Both the position numbers and the translations under genes were made by a program. From Megamerina dolium (lineage: Eukaryota; Arthropoda; Insecta; Diptera; Megamerinidae), in NCBI GenBank assembly GCA_963854835.1, contig OY978527.1, positions 24,146,557 through 24,210,556 on the forward strand: DNA of 64,000 bases, in the 5' to 3' direction. The notes beneath the pieces were generated by a model. It saw nothing but the letters and a program-made list of their open reading frames with translations. It was not told where the DNA came from and did no database searches. Below, piece after piece: positions 51,501-64,000 of this stretch (positions within the stretch are counted from its first letter, which is position 1; each line of letters opens with the position of its first letter).

Positions 51501-54500
51501 AAATCAATTCATTTTGAATTTACTTGTTTGAGCCCCTTCAATACAATTTATTTTGTAAGCAATCTGATTTTTTTACGATTTTTAGTGAAAAAAATAAATT
51601 TTGAATTTGTCTTTTTCATCAATTTCAAAATAATTTGGTTTAGCCACAATTTGTAGTTTTCACGATTTTCAATGAAATCAATTCATTTTGAATTTACTTG
51701 TTTGAGCCCCTTTAATACAATTTATTTTGTAAGCAATCTGCTTTTTTCACGATTTTTAGTGAAAATAATGGATTTTGAATTTGCTTTTTTCAGCAATTTC
51801 AAAAAAATTTGGTTCAGCTACAATTTGTAAATTTTACGATTTTCAATGAAATCAATTCATTTTGAATTTACTTGTTTGAGCCCCTTCAATACAATTTATT
51901 TTGTAAGCAATCTGCTTTTTTCACGATTTTTAATGAAAATAATGGATTTTGAATTTGTCTTTTTCAGCAATTTCATAAAAATTTGGTTTAGCCACAATAT
52001 GTATTTTTCACGTTTTTCAATGAAATCAATTCATTTTGAATTTACTTGTTTGAGCCCCTTCAATACAATTTATTTTGTAAGCAATCTGCTTTTTTCACGA
52101 TTTTTAATGAAAATAATGGATTTTGAATTTGTCTTTTTCAGCAATTTCAAAAAAATTTTGTTTAGCCAAAATTTGTTAATTTTACGCTTTTTAATGAAAT
52201 CAATTCATTTTGAATTTACTTGTTTGAGCCCCTTCAATACAATTTATTTTGTAAGCAATCTGCTTTTTTCACGATTTTTAGTTAAAGTAATGGATTTTGA
52301 ATTTGCTTTTTTCAACCTTCTCAAAAAAATTTGTTTTGACCACAATTTGTATTTTTCACGTTTTTCAATGAAATCAATTCATTTTTAATTTACTTGTTTG
52401 AGCACCTTCAATACAATTTATTTTCTAACAATCTGTTTTTTTCACTATTTTTAGTGAAAATAATGGATTTTGAATTTGCTTTTTTCAGCAATTTGTAAAT
52501 TTCACGATTTTCAATGAAATCAATTCATTTTGAATTTACTTGTTTGAGCCCCTTCAATACAATTTATTTTGTAAGCAATCTGCTTTTTTCACGATTTTTA
52601 ATGAAAATAATGGATTTTGAATTTGTCTTTTTCAGCAATTTCAAAAAAATTTGGTTTAGCCAAAATTTGTAAATTTTACGATTTTCAATGAAATCAATTC
52701 ATTTTGAATTTACTTGTTTGAGCCCCTTCAATACAACTTATTTTGTAAGCAATCTGCTTTTTTCATGATTTTTAATGAAAATAATGGTTTTTGAATTTGT
52801 CTTTTTCAGCAATTTCAAAAAAATTTGGTTTAGCCAAAATTTGTAAATTTTACGATTTTCAATGAAATCAATTCATTTTGAATTTACTTGTTTGAGCCCC
52901 TTTAATACAATTTATTTTGTAAGCAATCTGCTTTTTTCACGATTTTTAGTGAAAATAATGGATTTTGAATTTGTCTTTTTCAGCAATTTCAAAAAAATTT
53001 GGTTTAGCCAAAATTTGTAAATTTTACGATTTTCAATGAAATCAATTCATTTTGAATTTACTTGTTTGAGCCCCTTCAATACAATTTATTTTGTAAGTAA
53101 TATTCTTTTTTCACGATTTTTAGTGAATATAATGGATTTTGAATTTGTCTTTTTCAGCAATTTCATAAAAATTTGGTTTAGCCACAATATGTATTTTTCA
53201 CGTTTTTCAATGAAATCAATTCATTTTGAATTTACTTGTTTGAGCCCCTTCAATACAATTTATTTTGTAAGCAATCTGCTTTTTTCACGATTTTTAATGA
53301 AAATAATGGATTTTGAATTTGTCTTTTTCAGCAATTTCAAAAAAATTTTGTTTAGCCAAAATTTGTTAATTTTACGCTTTTTAATGAAATCAATTCATTT
53401 TGAATTTACTTGTTTGAGCCCCTTCAATACAATTTATTTTGTAAGCAATCTGCTTTTTTCACGATTTTTAGTTAAAGTAATGGATTTTGAATTTGCTTTT
53501 TTCAACCTTCTCAAAAAAATTTGTTTTGACCACAATTTGTATTTTTCACGTTTTTCAATGAAATCAATTCATTTTGAATTTACTTGTTTGAGCACATTCA
53601 ATACAATTTATTTTCTAACAATCTGTTTTTTTCACTATTTTTAGTGAAAATAATGGATTTTGAATTTGCTTTTTTCAGCAATTTGTAAATTTCACGATTT
53701 TCAATGAAATCAATTCATTTTGAATTTACTTGTTTGAGCCCCTTCAATACAATTTATTTTGTAAGCAATCTGCTTTTTTCACGATTTTTAATGAAAATAA
53801 TGGATTTTGAATTTGTCTTTTTCAGCAATTTCAAAAAAATTTGGTTTAGCCAAAATTTGTAAATTTTACGATTTTCAATGAAATCAATTCATTTTGAATT
53901 TACTTGTTTGAGCCCCTTCAATACAACTTATTTTGTAAGCAATCTGCTTTTTTCATGATTTTTAATGAAAATAATGGATTTTGAATTTGTCTTTTTCAGC
54001 AATTTCAAAAAAATTTGGTTTAGCCAAAATTTGTAAATTTTACGATTTTCAATGAAATCAATTCATTTTGAATTTACTTGTTTGAGCCCCTTTAATACAA
54101 TTTATTTTGTAAGCAATCTGCTTTTTTCACGATTTTTAGTGAAAATAATGGATTTTGAATTTGTCTTTTTCAGCAATTTCAAAAAAATTTGGTTTAGCCA
54201 AAATTTGTAAATTTTACGATTTTCAATGAAATCAATTCATTTTGAATTTACTTGTTTGAGCCCCTTCAATACAATTTATTTTGTAAGTAATCTGCTTTTT
54301 TCACGATTTTTAGTGAAAATAATGGATTTTGAATTTGTCTTTTTCAGCAATTTCATAAAAATTTGATTTAGCCACAATATGTATTTTTCACGTTTTTCAA
54401 TGAAATCAATTCATTTTGAATTTACTTGTTTGAGCCCCTTCAATACAATTTATTTTGTAAGTAATATTCTTTTTTCACGATTTTTAGTGAAAATAATGGA

Positions 54501-56650
54501 TTTTGAATTTGTCTTTTTCAGCAATTTCATAAATATTTGGTTTAGCCACAATATGTATTTTTCACGTTTTTCAATGAAATCAATTCATTTTGAATTTACT
54601 TGTTTGAGCCCCTTCAATACAATTTATTTTGTAAGCAATCTGCTTTTTTCACGATTTTTAATGAAAATAATGGATTTTGAATTTGTCTTTTTCAGCAATT
54701 TCAAAAAAATTTTGTTTAGCCAAAATTTGTTAATTTTACGCTTTTTAATGAAATCAATTCATTTTGAATTTACTTGTTTGAGCCCCTTCAATACAATTTA
54801 TTTTGTAAGCAATCTGCTTTTTTCACGATTTTTAGTTAAAGTAATGGATTTTGAATTTGCTTTTTTCAACCTTCTCAAAAAAATTTGTTTTGACCACAAT
54901 TTGTATTTTTCACGTTTTTCAATGAAATCAATTCGTTTTGAATTTACTTGTTTGAGCCCCTTCAATACAATTTATTTTCTAACAATCTGTTTTTTTCACT
55001 ATTTTTAGTGAAAATAATGGATTTTGAATTTGCTTTTTTCAGCAATTTGTAAATTTCACGATTTTCAATGAAATCAATTCATTTTGAATTTGTCTTTTTC
55101 ATCAATTTCAAAATAATTTGGTTTAGCCACAATTTGTAGTTTTCACGATTTTCAATGAAATCAATTCATTTTGAATTTACTTGTTTGAGCCCCTTTAATA
55201 CAATTTATTTTGTAAGCAATCTGCTTTTTTCACGATTTTTAGTGAAAATAATGGATTTTGAATTTATTTGAGCCCCTTCAATACAATTTATTTTGTAAGC
55301 AATCTGATTTTTTTACGATTTTTAGTGAAAAAAATGGATTTTGAATTTGTCTTTTTCAGCAATTTCAAAATAATTTGGTTTAGCCACAATTTGTAGTTTT
55401 CACGATTTTCAATGAAATCAATTCATTTTGAATTTACTTGTTTGAGCCCCTTTAATACAATTTATTTTGTAAGCAATCTGCTTTTTTCACGATTTTTAAT
55501 GAAAATAAAGGATTTTGAATTTGTCTTTTTCAAAAATTTCATAAAAATTTGGTTTAGTCACAATTTGTAAATTTCACGATTTTCAATGAAATCAATTCAT
55601 TTTGAATTTACTTGTTTGAGCCCCTTCAATACAATTTATTTTGTAAGCAATCTGCTTTTTTCACGATTTTTAATGAAAATAATGGATTTTGAATTTGTCT
55701 TTTTCAGCAATTTCAAAAAAATTTGGTTTAGCCAAAATTTGTAAATTTTACGATTTTCAATGAAATCAATTCATTTTGAATTTACTTGTTTGAGCCCCTT
55801 CAATACAACTTATTTTGTAAGCAATCTGCTTTTTTCATGATTTTTAATGAAAATAATGGATTTTGAATTTGTCTTTTTCAGCAATTTCAAAAAAATTTTG
55901 TTTAGCCACAATTTGTAAATTTCACGATTTTCAATGAAATCAATTCATTTTGAATTTACTTGTTTGAGCCCCTTCAATACAATTTATTTTCTAACAATCT
56001 GTTTTTTTTCACTATTTTTAGTGAAAATAATGGATTTTGAATTTGCTTTTTTCAGCAATTTGTAAATTTCACGATTTTCAATGAAATCAATTCATTTTGA
56101 ATTTACTTGTTTGAGCCCCTTCAATACAATTTATTTTGTAAGTAATCTGCTTTTTTCACGATTTTTAGTGAAAATAATGGATTTTGAATTTGTCTTTTTC
56201 AGCAATTTCATAAAAATTTGGTTTAGCCACAATATGTATTTTTCACGTTTTTCAATGAAATCAATTCATTTTGAATTTACTTGTTTGAGCCCCTTCAATA
56301 CAATTTATTTTGTAAGTAATCTGCTTTTTTCACGATTTTTAGTGAAAATAATGGATTTTGAATTTGTCTTTTTCAGCAATTTCATAAAAATTTGATTTAG
56401 CCACAATATGTATTTTTCACGTTTTTCAATGAAATCAATTCATTTTGAATTTACTTGTTTGAGCCCCTTCAATACAATTTATTTTGTAAGTAATATTCTT
56501 TTTTCACGATTTTTAGTGAATATAATGGATTTTGAATTTGCTTTTTTCAGCAATTTGTAAATTTCACGATTTTCAATGAAATCAATTCATTTTGAATTTA
56601 CTTGTTTGAGCCCCTTTAATACAATTTATTTTGTAAGCAATCTGCTTTTT
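48580..56650. repeat. 8,071-bp higher-order unit, copy 1
   Basis: Landmarks recur at a constant 8,071-bp offset: 48,679 and 56,750, 49,026 and 57,097, 50,070 and 58,141, 51,846 and 59,917, 53,036 and 61,107, 54,379 and 62,450. Private shared variants such as GAATATGTC (50,175 and 58,246), AAATTTAGTTTAG and TTTGTATATTTCACG are absent from the older relatives near 35,000 and 39,100. They arose before this duplication but after separation from those. Confidence 0.92.
55068..55154. repeat. Orphan 87-bp half-unit, second copy
   Basis: Same hybrid half-unit as at 45,342, at an offset of 9,726, so it was carried by the block D duplication. Confidence 0.93.
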
Positions 56651-59600
56651 TCACGATTTTTAGTGAAAATAATGGATTTTGAATTTGTCTTTTACAGCAA
56701 TTTCATAAAAATTTTGTTTAGTCACAATTTGTAAATTTTACGATTTTCAATGAAATTAATTCATTTTGAATTTACTTGTTTGAGCCCCTTCAATACAATT
56801 TATTTTGTAAGCAATCTGCTTTTTTCACGATTTTTAGTGAAAATAATGGATTTTGAATTTGTCTTTTTCAAAAATTTCATAAAAATTTGGTTTAGCCACA
56901 ATTTGTATTTTTCACGTTTTTCAATGAAATCAATTCATTTGAATTTACTGATTTGAGCCCCTTCAATACAATTTATTTTGTAAGCAATATGCTTTTTTCA
57001 TGATTTTTAGTGAAAATAATGGATTTTGAATTTGTCTTTTTCAGCAATTTCATAAAAATTTAGTTTAGTCACAATTTGTAAATTTTACGATTTTCAATGA
57101 AATCAATTCATTTTGAATTTACTTGTTTGAGCCCCTTCAATAGAATTTATTTTGTAAGCAATCGGCTTTTTTCACGATTTTTAGTGAAAATAATGGATTT
57201 TGAATTTGTCTTTTTTAGCAATTTCAAAAAAATTTTTTTTAGCCACAATTTGTATATTTCACGATTTTCATTGAAATCAATTCATTTTGAATTTACTTGT
57301 TTGAGCCCCTTCAATACGATTTATTTTGTAAGCAATATGCTTTTTTCATGATTTTTAGTGAAAATAATGGATTTTGAATTTGTCTTTTTCAGCAATTTCA
57401 TAAAAATTTGGTTTAGTCACAATTTGTAAATTTTACGATTTTCAATGAAATCAATTCATTTTGAATTTACTTGTTTGAGCCCCTTCAATACAATTTATTT
57501 TGTAAGCAATCTGCTTTTTTCACGATTTTTAGTGAAAATAATGGATTTTGAATTTGTCTTTTTCAGCAATTTCAAAAAAATTTGGTTTAGCCAAAATTTG
57601 TAAATTTTACGATTTTCAATGAAATCAATTCATTTTGAATTTACTTGTTTGAGCCCCTTCAATACAATTTATTTTGTAAGCAATCTGCTTTTTTCACGAT
57701 TTTTAGTGAAAATAATGGATTTTGAATTTGTCTTTTTCAGCAATTTCAAAAAAATTTGGTTTAGCCAAAATTTGTAAATTTTACGATTTTCAATGAAATT
57801 AATTCATTTTGAATTTACTTGTTTGAGCCCCTTCAATACAATTTATTTTGTAAGCAATCTGCTTTTTTCACCATTTTTAATGAAAATAATATATTTTGAA
57901 TTTGTCTTTTTCAGCAATTTCAAAATAATTTGGTTTAGCTACAATTTGTAAATTTCACGATTTTCAATGAAATCAATTAATTTTGAATTTACTTGTTTGA
58001 GCCCCTTTAATACAACTTATTTTGTAAGCAATCTGCTTTTTTCACGATTTTTAGTGAAAATAATGGATTTTGAATTTGTCTTTTTCAGCAATTTCAAAAT
58101 AATTTGGTTTAGCTACAATTTGTAAATTTCACGATTTTCAATGAAATCAATTAATTTTGAATTTACTTGTTTGAGCCCCTTCAATACAATTTATTTTGTA
58201 AGTAATCTGCTTTTTTCACGATTTTTAGTGAAAATAATGGATTTTGAATATGTCTTTTTCAGCAATTTCATAAAAATTTGGTTTAGCCACAATATGTATT
58301 TTTCACGTTTTTCAATGAAATCAATTCATTTTGAATTTACTTGTTTGAGCCCCTTCAATACAATTTATTTTGTAAGTAATCTGCTTTTTTCACGATTTTT
58401 AGTGAAAATAATGGATTTTGAATTTGTCTTTTTCAGCAATTTCATAAAAATTTGATTTAGCCACAATATGTATTTTTCACGTTTTTCAATGAAATCAATT
58501 CATTTTGAATTTACTTGTTTGAGCCCCTTCAATACAATTTATTTTGTAAGTAATATTCTTTTTTCACGATTTTTAGTGAATATAATGGATTTTGAATTTG
58601 CTTTTTTCAGCAATTTGTAAATTTCACGATTTTCAATGAAATCAATTCATTTTGAATTTACTTGTTTGAGCCCCTTTAATACAATTTATTTTGTAAGCAA
58701 TCTGCTTTTTTCACGATTTTTAGTGAAAATAATGGATTTTGAATTTGCTTTTTTGTTTGAGCCCCTTCAATACAATTTATTTTGTAAGCAATCTGCTTTT
58801 TTCACGATTTTTAATGAAAATAATGGATTTTGAATTTGTCTTTTTCAGCAATTTCAAAAAAATTTTGTTTAGCCAAAATTTGTTAATTTTACGCTTTTTA
58901 ATGAAATCAATTCATTTTGAATTTACTTGTTTGAGCCCCTTCAATACAATTTATTTTGTAAGTAATCTGCTTTTTTCACGATTTTTAGTGAAAATAATGG
59001 ATTTTGAATTTGTCTTTTTCAGCAATTTCATAAATATTTGGTTTAGCCACAATATGTATTTTTCACGTTTTTCAATGAAATCAATTCATTTTGAATTTAC
59101 TTGTTTGAGCCCCTTCAATACAATTTATTTTGTAAGCAATCTGCTTTTTTCACGATTTTTAATGAAAATAATGGATTTTGAATTTGTCTTTTTCAGCAAT
59201 TTCAAAAAAATTTTGTTTAGCCAAAATTTGTTAATTTTACGCTTTTTAATGAAATCAATTCATTTTGAATTTACTTGTTTGAGCCCCTTCAATACAATTT
59301 ATTTTGTAAGCAATCTGCTTTTTTCACGATTTTTAGTTAAAGTAATGGATTTTGAATTTGCTTTTTTCAACCTTCTCAAAAAAATTTGTTTTGACCACAA
59401 TTTGTATTTTTCACGTTTTTCAATGAAATCAATTCGTTTTGAATTTACTTGTTTGAGCCCCTTCAATACAATTTATTTTCTAACAATCTGTTTTTTTCAC
59501 TATTTTTAGTGAAAATAATGGATTTTGAATTTGCTTTTTTCAGCAATTTGTAAATTTCACGATTTTCAATGAAATCAATTCATTTTGAATTTACTTGTTT

Positions 59601-62600
59601 GAGCCCCTTCAATACAATTTATTTTGTAAGCAATCTGATTTTTTTACGATTTTTAGTGAAAAAAATAAATTTTGAATTTGTCTTTTTCATCAATTTCAAA
59701 ATAATTTGGTTTAGCCACAATTTGTAGTTTTCACGATTTTCAATGAAATCAATTCATTTTGAATTTACTTGTTTGAGCCCCTTTAATACAATTTATTTTG
59801 TAAGCAATCTGCTTTTTTCACGATTTTTAGTGAAAATAATGGATTTTGAATTTGCTTTTTTCAGCAATTTCAAAAAAATTTGGTTCAGCTACAATTTGTA
59901 AATTTTACGATTTTCAATGAAATCAATTCATTTTGAATTTACTTGTTTGAGCCCCTTCAATACAATTTATTTTGTAAGTAATCTGCTTTTTTCACGATTT
60001 TTAGTGAAAATAATGGATTTTGAATTTGTCTTTTTCAGCAATTTCATAAAAATTTGGTTTAGCCACAATATGTATTTTTCACGTTTTTCAATGAAATCAA
60101 TTCATTTTGAATTTACTTGTTTGAGCCCCTTCAATACAATTTATTTTGTAAGCAATCTGCTTTTTTCACGATTTTTAATGAAAATAATGGATTTTGAATT
60201 TGTCTTTTTCAGCAATTTCAAAAAAATTTTGTTTAGCCAAAATTTGTTAATTTTACGCTTTTTAATGAAATCAATTCATTTTGAATTTACTTGTTTGAGC
60301 CCCTTCAATACAATTTATTTTGTAAGCAATCTGCTTTTTTCACGATTTTTAGTTAAAGTAATGGATTTTGAATTTGCTTTTTTCAACCTTCTCAAAAAAA
60401 TTTGTTTTGACCACAATTTGTATTTTTCACGTTTTTCAATGAAATCAATTCATTTTTAATTTACTTGTTTGAGCACCTTCAATACAATTTATTTTCTAAC
60501 AATCTGTTTTTTTCACTATTTTTAGTGAAAATAATGGATTTTGAATTTGCTTTTTTCAGCAATTTGTAAATTTCACGATTTTCAATGAAATCAATTCATT
60601 TTGAATTTACTTGTTTGAGCCCCTTCAATACAATTTATTTTGTAAGCAATCTGCTTTTTTCACGATTTTTAATGAAAATAATGGATTTTGAATTTGTCTT
60701 TTTCAGCAATTTCAAAAAAATTTGGTTTAGCCAAAATTTGTAAATTTTACGATTTTCAATGAAATCAATTCATTTTGAATTTACTTGTTTGAGCCCCTTC
60801 AATACAACTTATTTTGTAAGCAATCTGCTTTTTTCATGATTTTTAATGAAAATAATGGTTTTTGAATTTGTCTTTTTCAGCAATTTCAAAAAAATTTGGT
60901 TTAGCCAAAATTTGTAAATTTTACGATTTTCAATGAAATCAATTCATTTTGAATTTACTTGTTTGAGCCCCTTCAATACAATTTATTTTGTAAGCAATCT
61001 GCTTTTTTCACGATTTTTAGTGAAAATAATGGATTTTGAATTTGTCTTTTTCAGCAATTTCAAAAAAATTTGGTTTAGCCAAAATTTGTAAATTTTACGA
61101 TTTTCAATGAAATCAATTCATTTTGAATTTACTTGTTTGAGCCCCTTCAATACAATTTATTTTGTAAGTAATATTCTTTTTTCACGATTTTTAGTGAATA
61201 TAATGGATTTTGAATTTGTCTTTTTCAGCAATTTCATAAAAATTTGGTTTAGCCACAATATGTATTTTTCACGTTTTTCAATGAAATCAATTCATTTTGA
61301 ATTTACTTGTTTGAGCCCCTTCAATACAATTTATTTTGTAAGCAATCTGCTTTTTTCACGATTTTTAATGAAAATAATGGATTTTGAATTTGTCTTTTTC
61401 AGCAATTTCAAAAAAATTTTGTTTAGCCAAAATTTGTTAATTTTACGCTTTTTAATGAAATCAATTCATTTTGAATTTACTTGTTTGAGCCCCTTCAATA
61501 CAATTTATTTTGTAAGCAATCTGCTTTTTTCACGATTTTTAGTTAAAGTAATGGATTTTGAATTTGCTTTTTTCAACCTTCTCAAAAAAATTTGTTTTGA
61601 CCACAATTTGTATTTTTCACGTTTTTCAATGAAATCAATTCATTTTGAATTTACTTGTTTGAGCACATTCAATACAATTTATTTTCTAACAATCTGTTTT
61701 TTTCACTATTTTTAGTGAAAATAATGGATTTTGAATTTGCTTTTTTCAGCAATTTGTAAATTTCACGATTTTCAATGAAATCAATTCATTTTGAATTTAC
61801 TTGTTTGAGCCCCTTCAATACAATTTATTTTGTAAGCAATCTGCTTTTTTCACGATTTTTAATGAAAATAATGGATTTTGAATTTGTCTTTTTCAGCAAT
61901 TTCAAAAAAATTTGGTTTAGCCAAAATTTGTAAATTTTACGATTTTCAATGAAATCAATTCATTTTGAATTTACTTGTTTGAGCCCCTTCAATACAACTT
62001 ATTTTGTAAGCAATCTGCTTTTTTCATGATTTTTAATGAAAATAATGGATTTTGAATTTGTCTTTTTCAGCAATTTCAAAAAAATTTGGTTTAGCCAAAA
62101 TTTGTAAATTTTACGATTTTCAATGAAATCAATTCATTTTGAATTTACTTGTTTGAGCCCCTTTAATACAATTTATTTTGTAAGCAATCTGCTTTTTTCA
62201 CGATTTTTAGTGAAAATAATGGATTTTGAATTTGTCTTTTTCAGCAATTTCAAAAAAATTTGGTTTAGCCAAAATTTGTAAATTTTACGATTTTCAATGA
62301 AATCAATTCATTTTGAATTTACTTGTTTGAGCCCCTTCAATACAATTTATTTTGTAAGTAATCTGCTTTTTTCACGATTTTTAGTGAAAATAATGGATTT
62401 TGAATTTGTCTTTTTCAGCAATTTCATAAAAATTTGATTTAGCCACAATATGTATTTTTCACGTTTTTCAATGAAATCAATTCATTTTGAATTTACTTGT
62501 TTGAGCCCCTTCAATACAATTTATTTTGTAAGTAATATTCTTTTTTCACGATTTTTAGTGAAAATAATGGATTTTGAATTTGTCTTTTTCAGCAATTTCA

Positions 62601-64000
62601 TAAATATTTGGTTTAGCCACAATATGTATTTTTCACGTTTTTCAATGAAATCAATTCATTTTGAATTTACTTGTTTGAGCCCCTTCAATACAATTTATTT
62701 TGTAAGCAATCTGCTTTTTTCACGATTTTTAATGAAAATAATGGATTTTGAATTTGTCTTTTTCAGCAATTTCAAAAAAATTTTGTTTAGCCAAAATTTG
62801 TTAATTTTACGCTTTTTAATGAAATCAATTCATTTTGAATTTACTTGTTTGAGCCCCTTCAATACAATTTATTTTGTAAGCAATCTGCTTTTTTCACGAT
62901 TTTTAGTTAAAGTAATGGATTTTGAATTTGCTTTTTTCAACCTTCTCAAAAAAATTTGTTTTGACCACAATTTGTATTTTTCACGTTTTTCAATGAAATC
63001 AATTCGTTTTGAATTTACTTGTTTGAGCCCCTTCAATACAATTTATTTTCTAACAATCTGTTTTTTTCACTATTTTTAGTGAAAATAATGGATTTTGAAT
63101 TTGCTTTTTTCAGCAATTTGTAAATTTCACGATTTTCAATGAAATCAATTCATTTTGAATTTGTCTTTTTCATCAATTTCAAAATAATTTGGTTTAGCCA
63201 CAATTTGTAGTTTTCACGATTTTCAATGAAATCAATTCATTTTGAATTTACTTGTTTGAGCCCCTTTAATACAATTTATTTTGTAAGCAATCTGCTTTTT
63301 TCACGATTTTTAGTGAAAATAATGGATTTTGAATTTATTTGAGCCCCTTCAATACAATTTATTTTGTAAGCAATCTGATTTTTTTACGATTTTTAGTGAA
63401 AAAAATGGATTTTGAATTTGTCTTTTTCAGCAATTTCAAAATAATTTGGTTTAGCCACAATTTGTAGTTTTCACGATTTTCAATGAAATCAATTCATTTT
63501 GAATTTACTTGTTTGAGCCCCTTTAATACAATTTATTTTGTAAGCAATCTGCTTTTTTCACGATTTTTAATGAAAATAAAGGATTTTGAATTTGTCTTTT
63601 TCAAAAATTTCATAAAAATTTGGTTTAGTCACAATTTGTAAATTTCACGATTTTCAATGAAATCAATTCATTTTGAATTTACTTGTTTGAGCCCCTTCAA
63701 TACAATTTATTTTGTAAGCAATCTGCTTTTTTCACGATTTTTAATGAAAATAATGGATTTTGAATTTGTCTTTTTCAGCAATTTCAAAAAAATTTGGTTT
63801 AGCCAAAATTTGTAAATTTTACGATTTTCAATGAAATCAATTCATTTTGAATTTACTTGTTTGAGCCCCTTCAATACAACTTATTTTGTAAGCAATCTGC
63901 TTTTTTCATGATTTTTAATGAAAATAATGGATTTTGAATTTGTCTTTTTCAGCAATTTCAAAAAAATTTTGTTTAGCCACAATTTGTAAATTTCACGATT
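56651..64000. repeat. 8,071-bp higher-order unit, copy 2 (right-truncated)
   Basis: Near-identical to the preceding unit for about 7.35 kb, until the window ends. I noted only three base differences in two places: two near 59,978-60,003 and one at 60,973. My reading was not an exhaustive alignment. Such similarity implies very recent duplication, or possibly an assembly-level duplication. Confidence 0.9.
63139..63225. repeat. Orphan 87-bp half-unit, third copy
   Basis: Same hybrid half-unit, 8,071 bp after the one at 55,068. It marks the most recent tandem duplication in the window. Confidence 0.93.

Larger units (their letters stand above)
1..64000. repeat. AT-rich 174-bp satellite array, whole window
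   Basis: Every line of the window is a copy of one AT-rich monomer. Successive starts are 174 bp apart in standard copies (for example 401 to 575). Standard copies are about 26% G+C. All copies read run head to tail on the same strand. Variation is limited to recurring point variants, short deletions and copy-number changes. There is no unique spacer, no mobile-element insertion and no recognisable RNA or protein gene, so all stretches without genes are accounted for by this repeat. Monomer length near nucleosomal spacing, AT richness and higher-order organisation are typical of eukaryotic centromeric or pericentromeric satellites. That location is inference. I do not recognise the family. 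Confidence 0.97.

Noticed and set aside
1..64000. CRISPR array
   Set aside because: Repeats are regularly spaced, but there are no unique spacers: the whole period is repeated, and the unit is 174 bp.
1..64000. Telomeric repeat, rDNA or tRNA genes
   Set aside because: No short G-rich telomere motif, no rRNA-like sequence and no tRNA-like A/B boxes were seen. The only composition anomaly is the GAGCCCC motif present in each monomer.
48580..64000. Assembly artefact as the explanation for the 8,071-bp duplication
   Set aside because: Not excluded, but the copies differ at several bases and in a conversion-like patch, and older related copies with other offsets exist, so a real duplication is more likely.

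Overview
The whole 64 kb window is one uninterrupted, head-to-tail satellite DNA array. The basic monomer is 174 bp, about 26% G+C by my count on one consensus-like copy. All monomers I read lie in the same orientation, roughly 370 of them. I see no transposon, non-satellite spacer, RNA gene or credible protein gene. This points to a eukaryotic centromeric, pericentromeric or other heterochromatic region in an AT-rich genome. I do not recognise the satellite family and cannot name the species.

The monomer has internal structure. Its two 87-bp halves align without gaps at 60 of 87 positions (about 69%), so the monomer looks like an old dimer of an 87-bp unit. The best conserved parts of the halves are a TTTTGAATTT box and a TTTTTCACG box, each occurring once per 87 bp. 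Length variants follow from this: a very common 27-bp deletion class of 146 or 147 bp, exact 87-bp orphan half-units, and monomer pairs shortened by 83, 91 or 114 bp.

Layout, using approximate edges inferred by matching diagnostic variants: block A copy 1 (1-14,850, running off the left edge); a mixed patch (14,851-16,100); block B (16,100-17,802); block A copy 2 (17,803-33,552), colinear with copy 1 apart from monomer-scale gains and losses; a 4,146-bp tandem duplication (32,397-40,296); block D (40,095-46,400); a composite patch (46,401-48,579); and an 8,071-bp near-identical unit present nearly twice (48,580-56,650 and 56,651 to the right edge). Smaller higher-order repeats are nested inside, including a 696-bp tetramer, a 668-bp cassette and a 1,218-bp local insertion.

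The array therefore records nested unequal exchange, short-tract conversion and half-unit slippage. The many open frames arise because 174, 87 and 27 are all multiples of three. I do not annotate them as genes.
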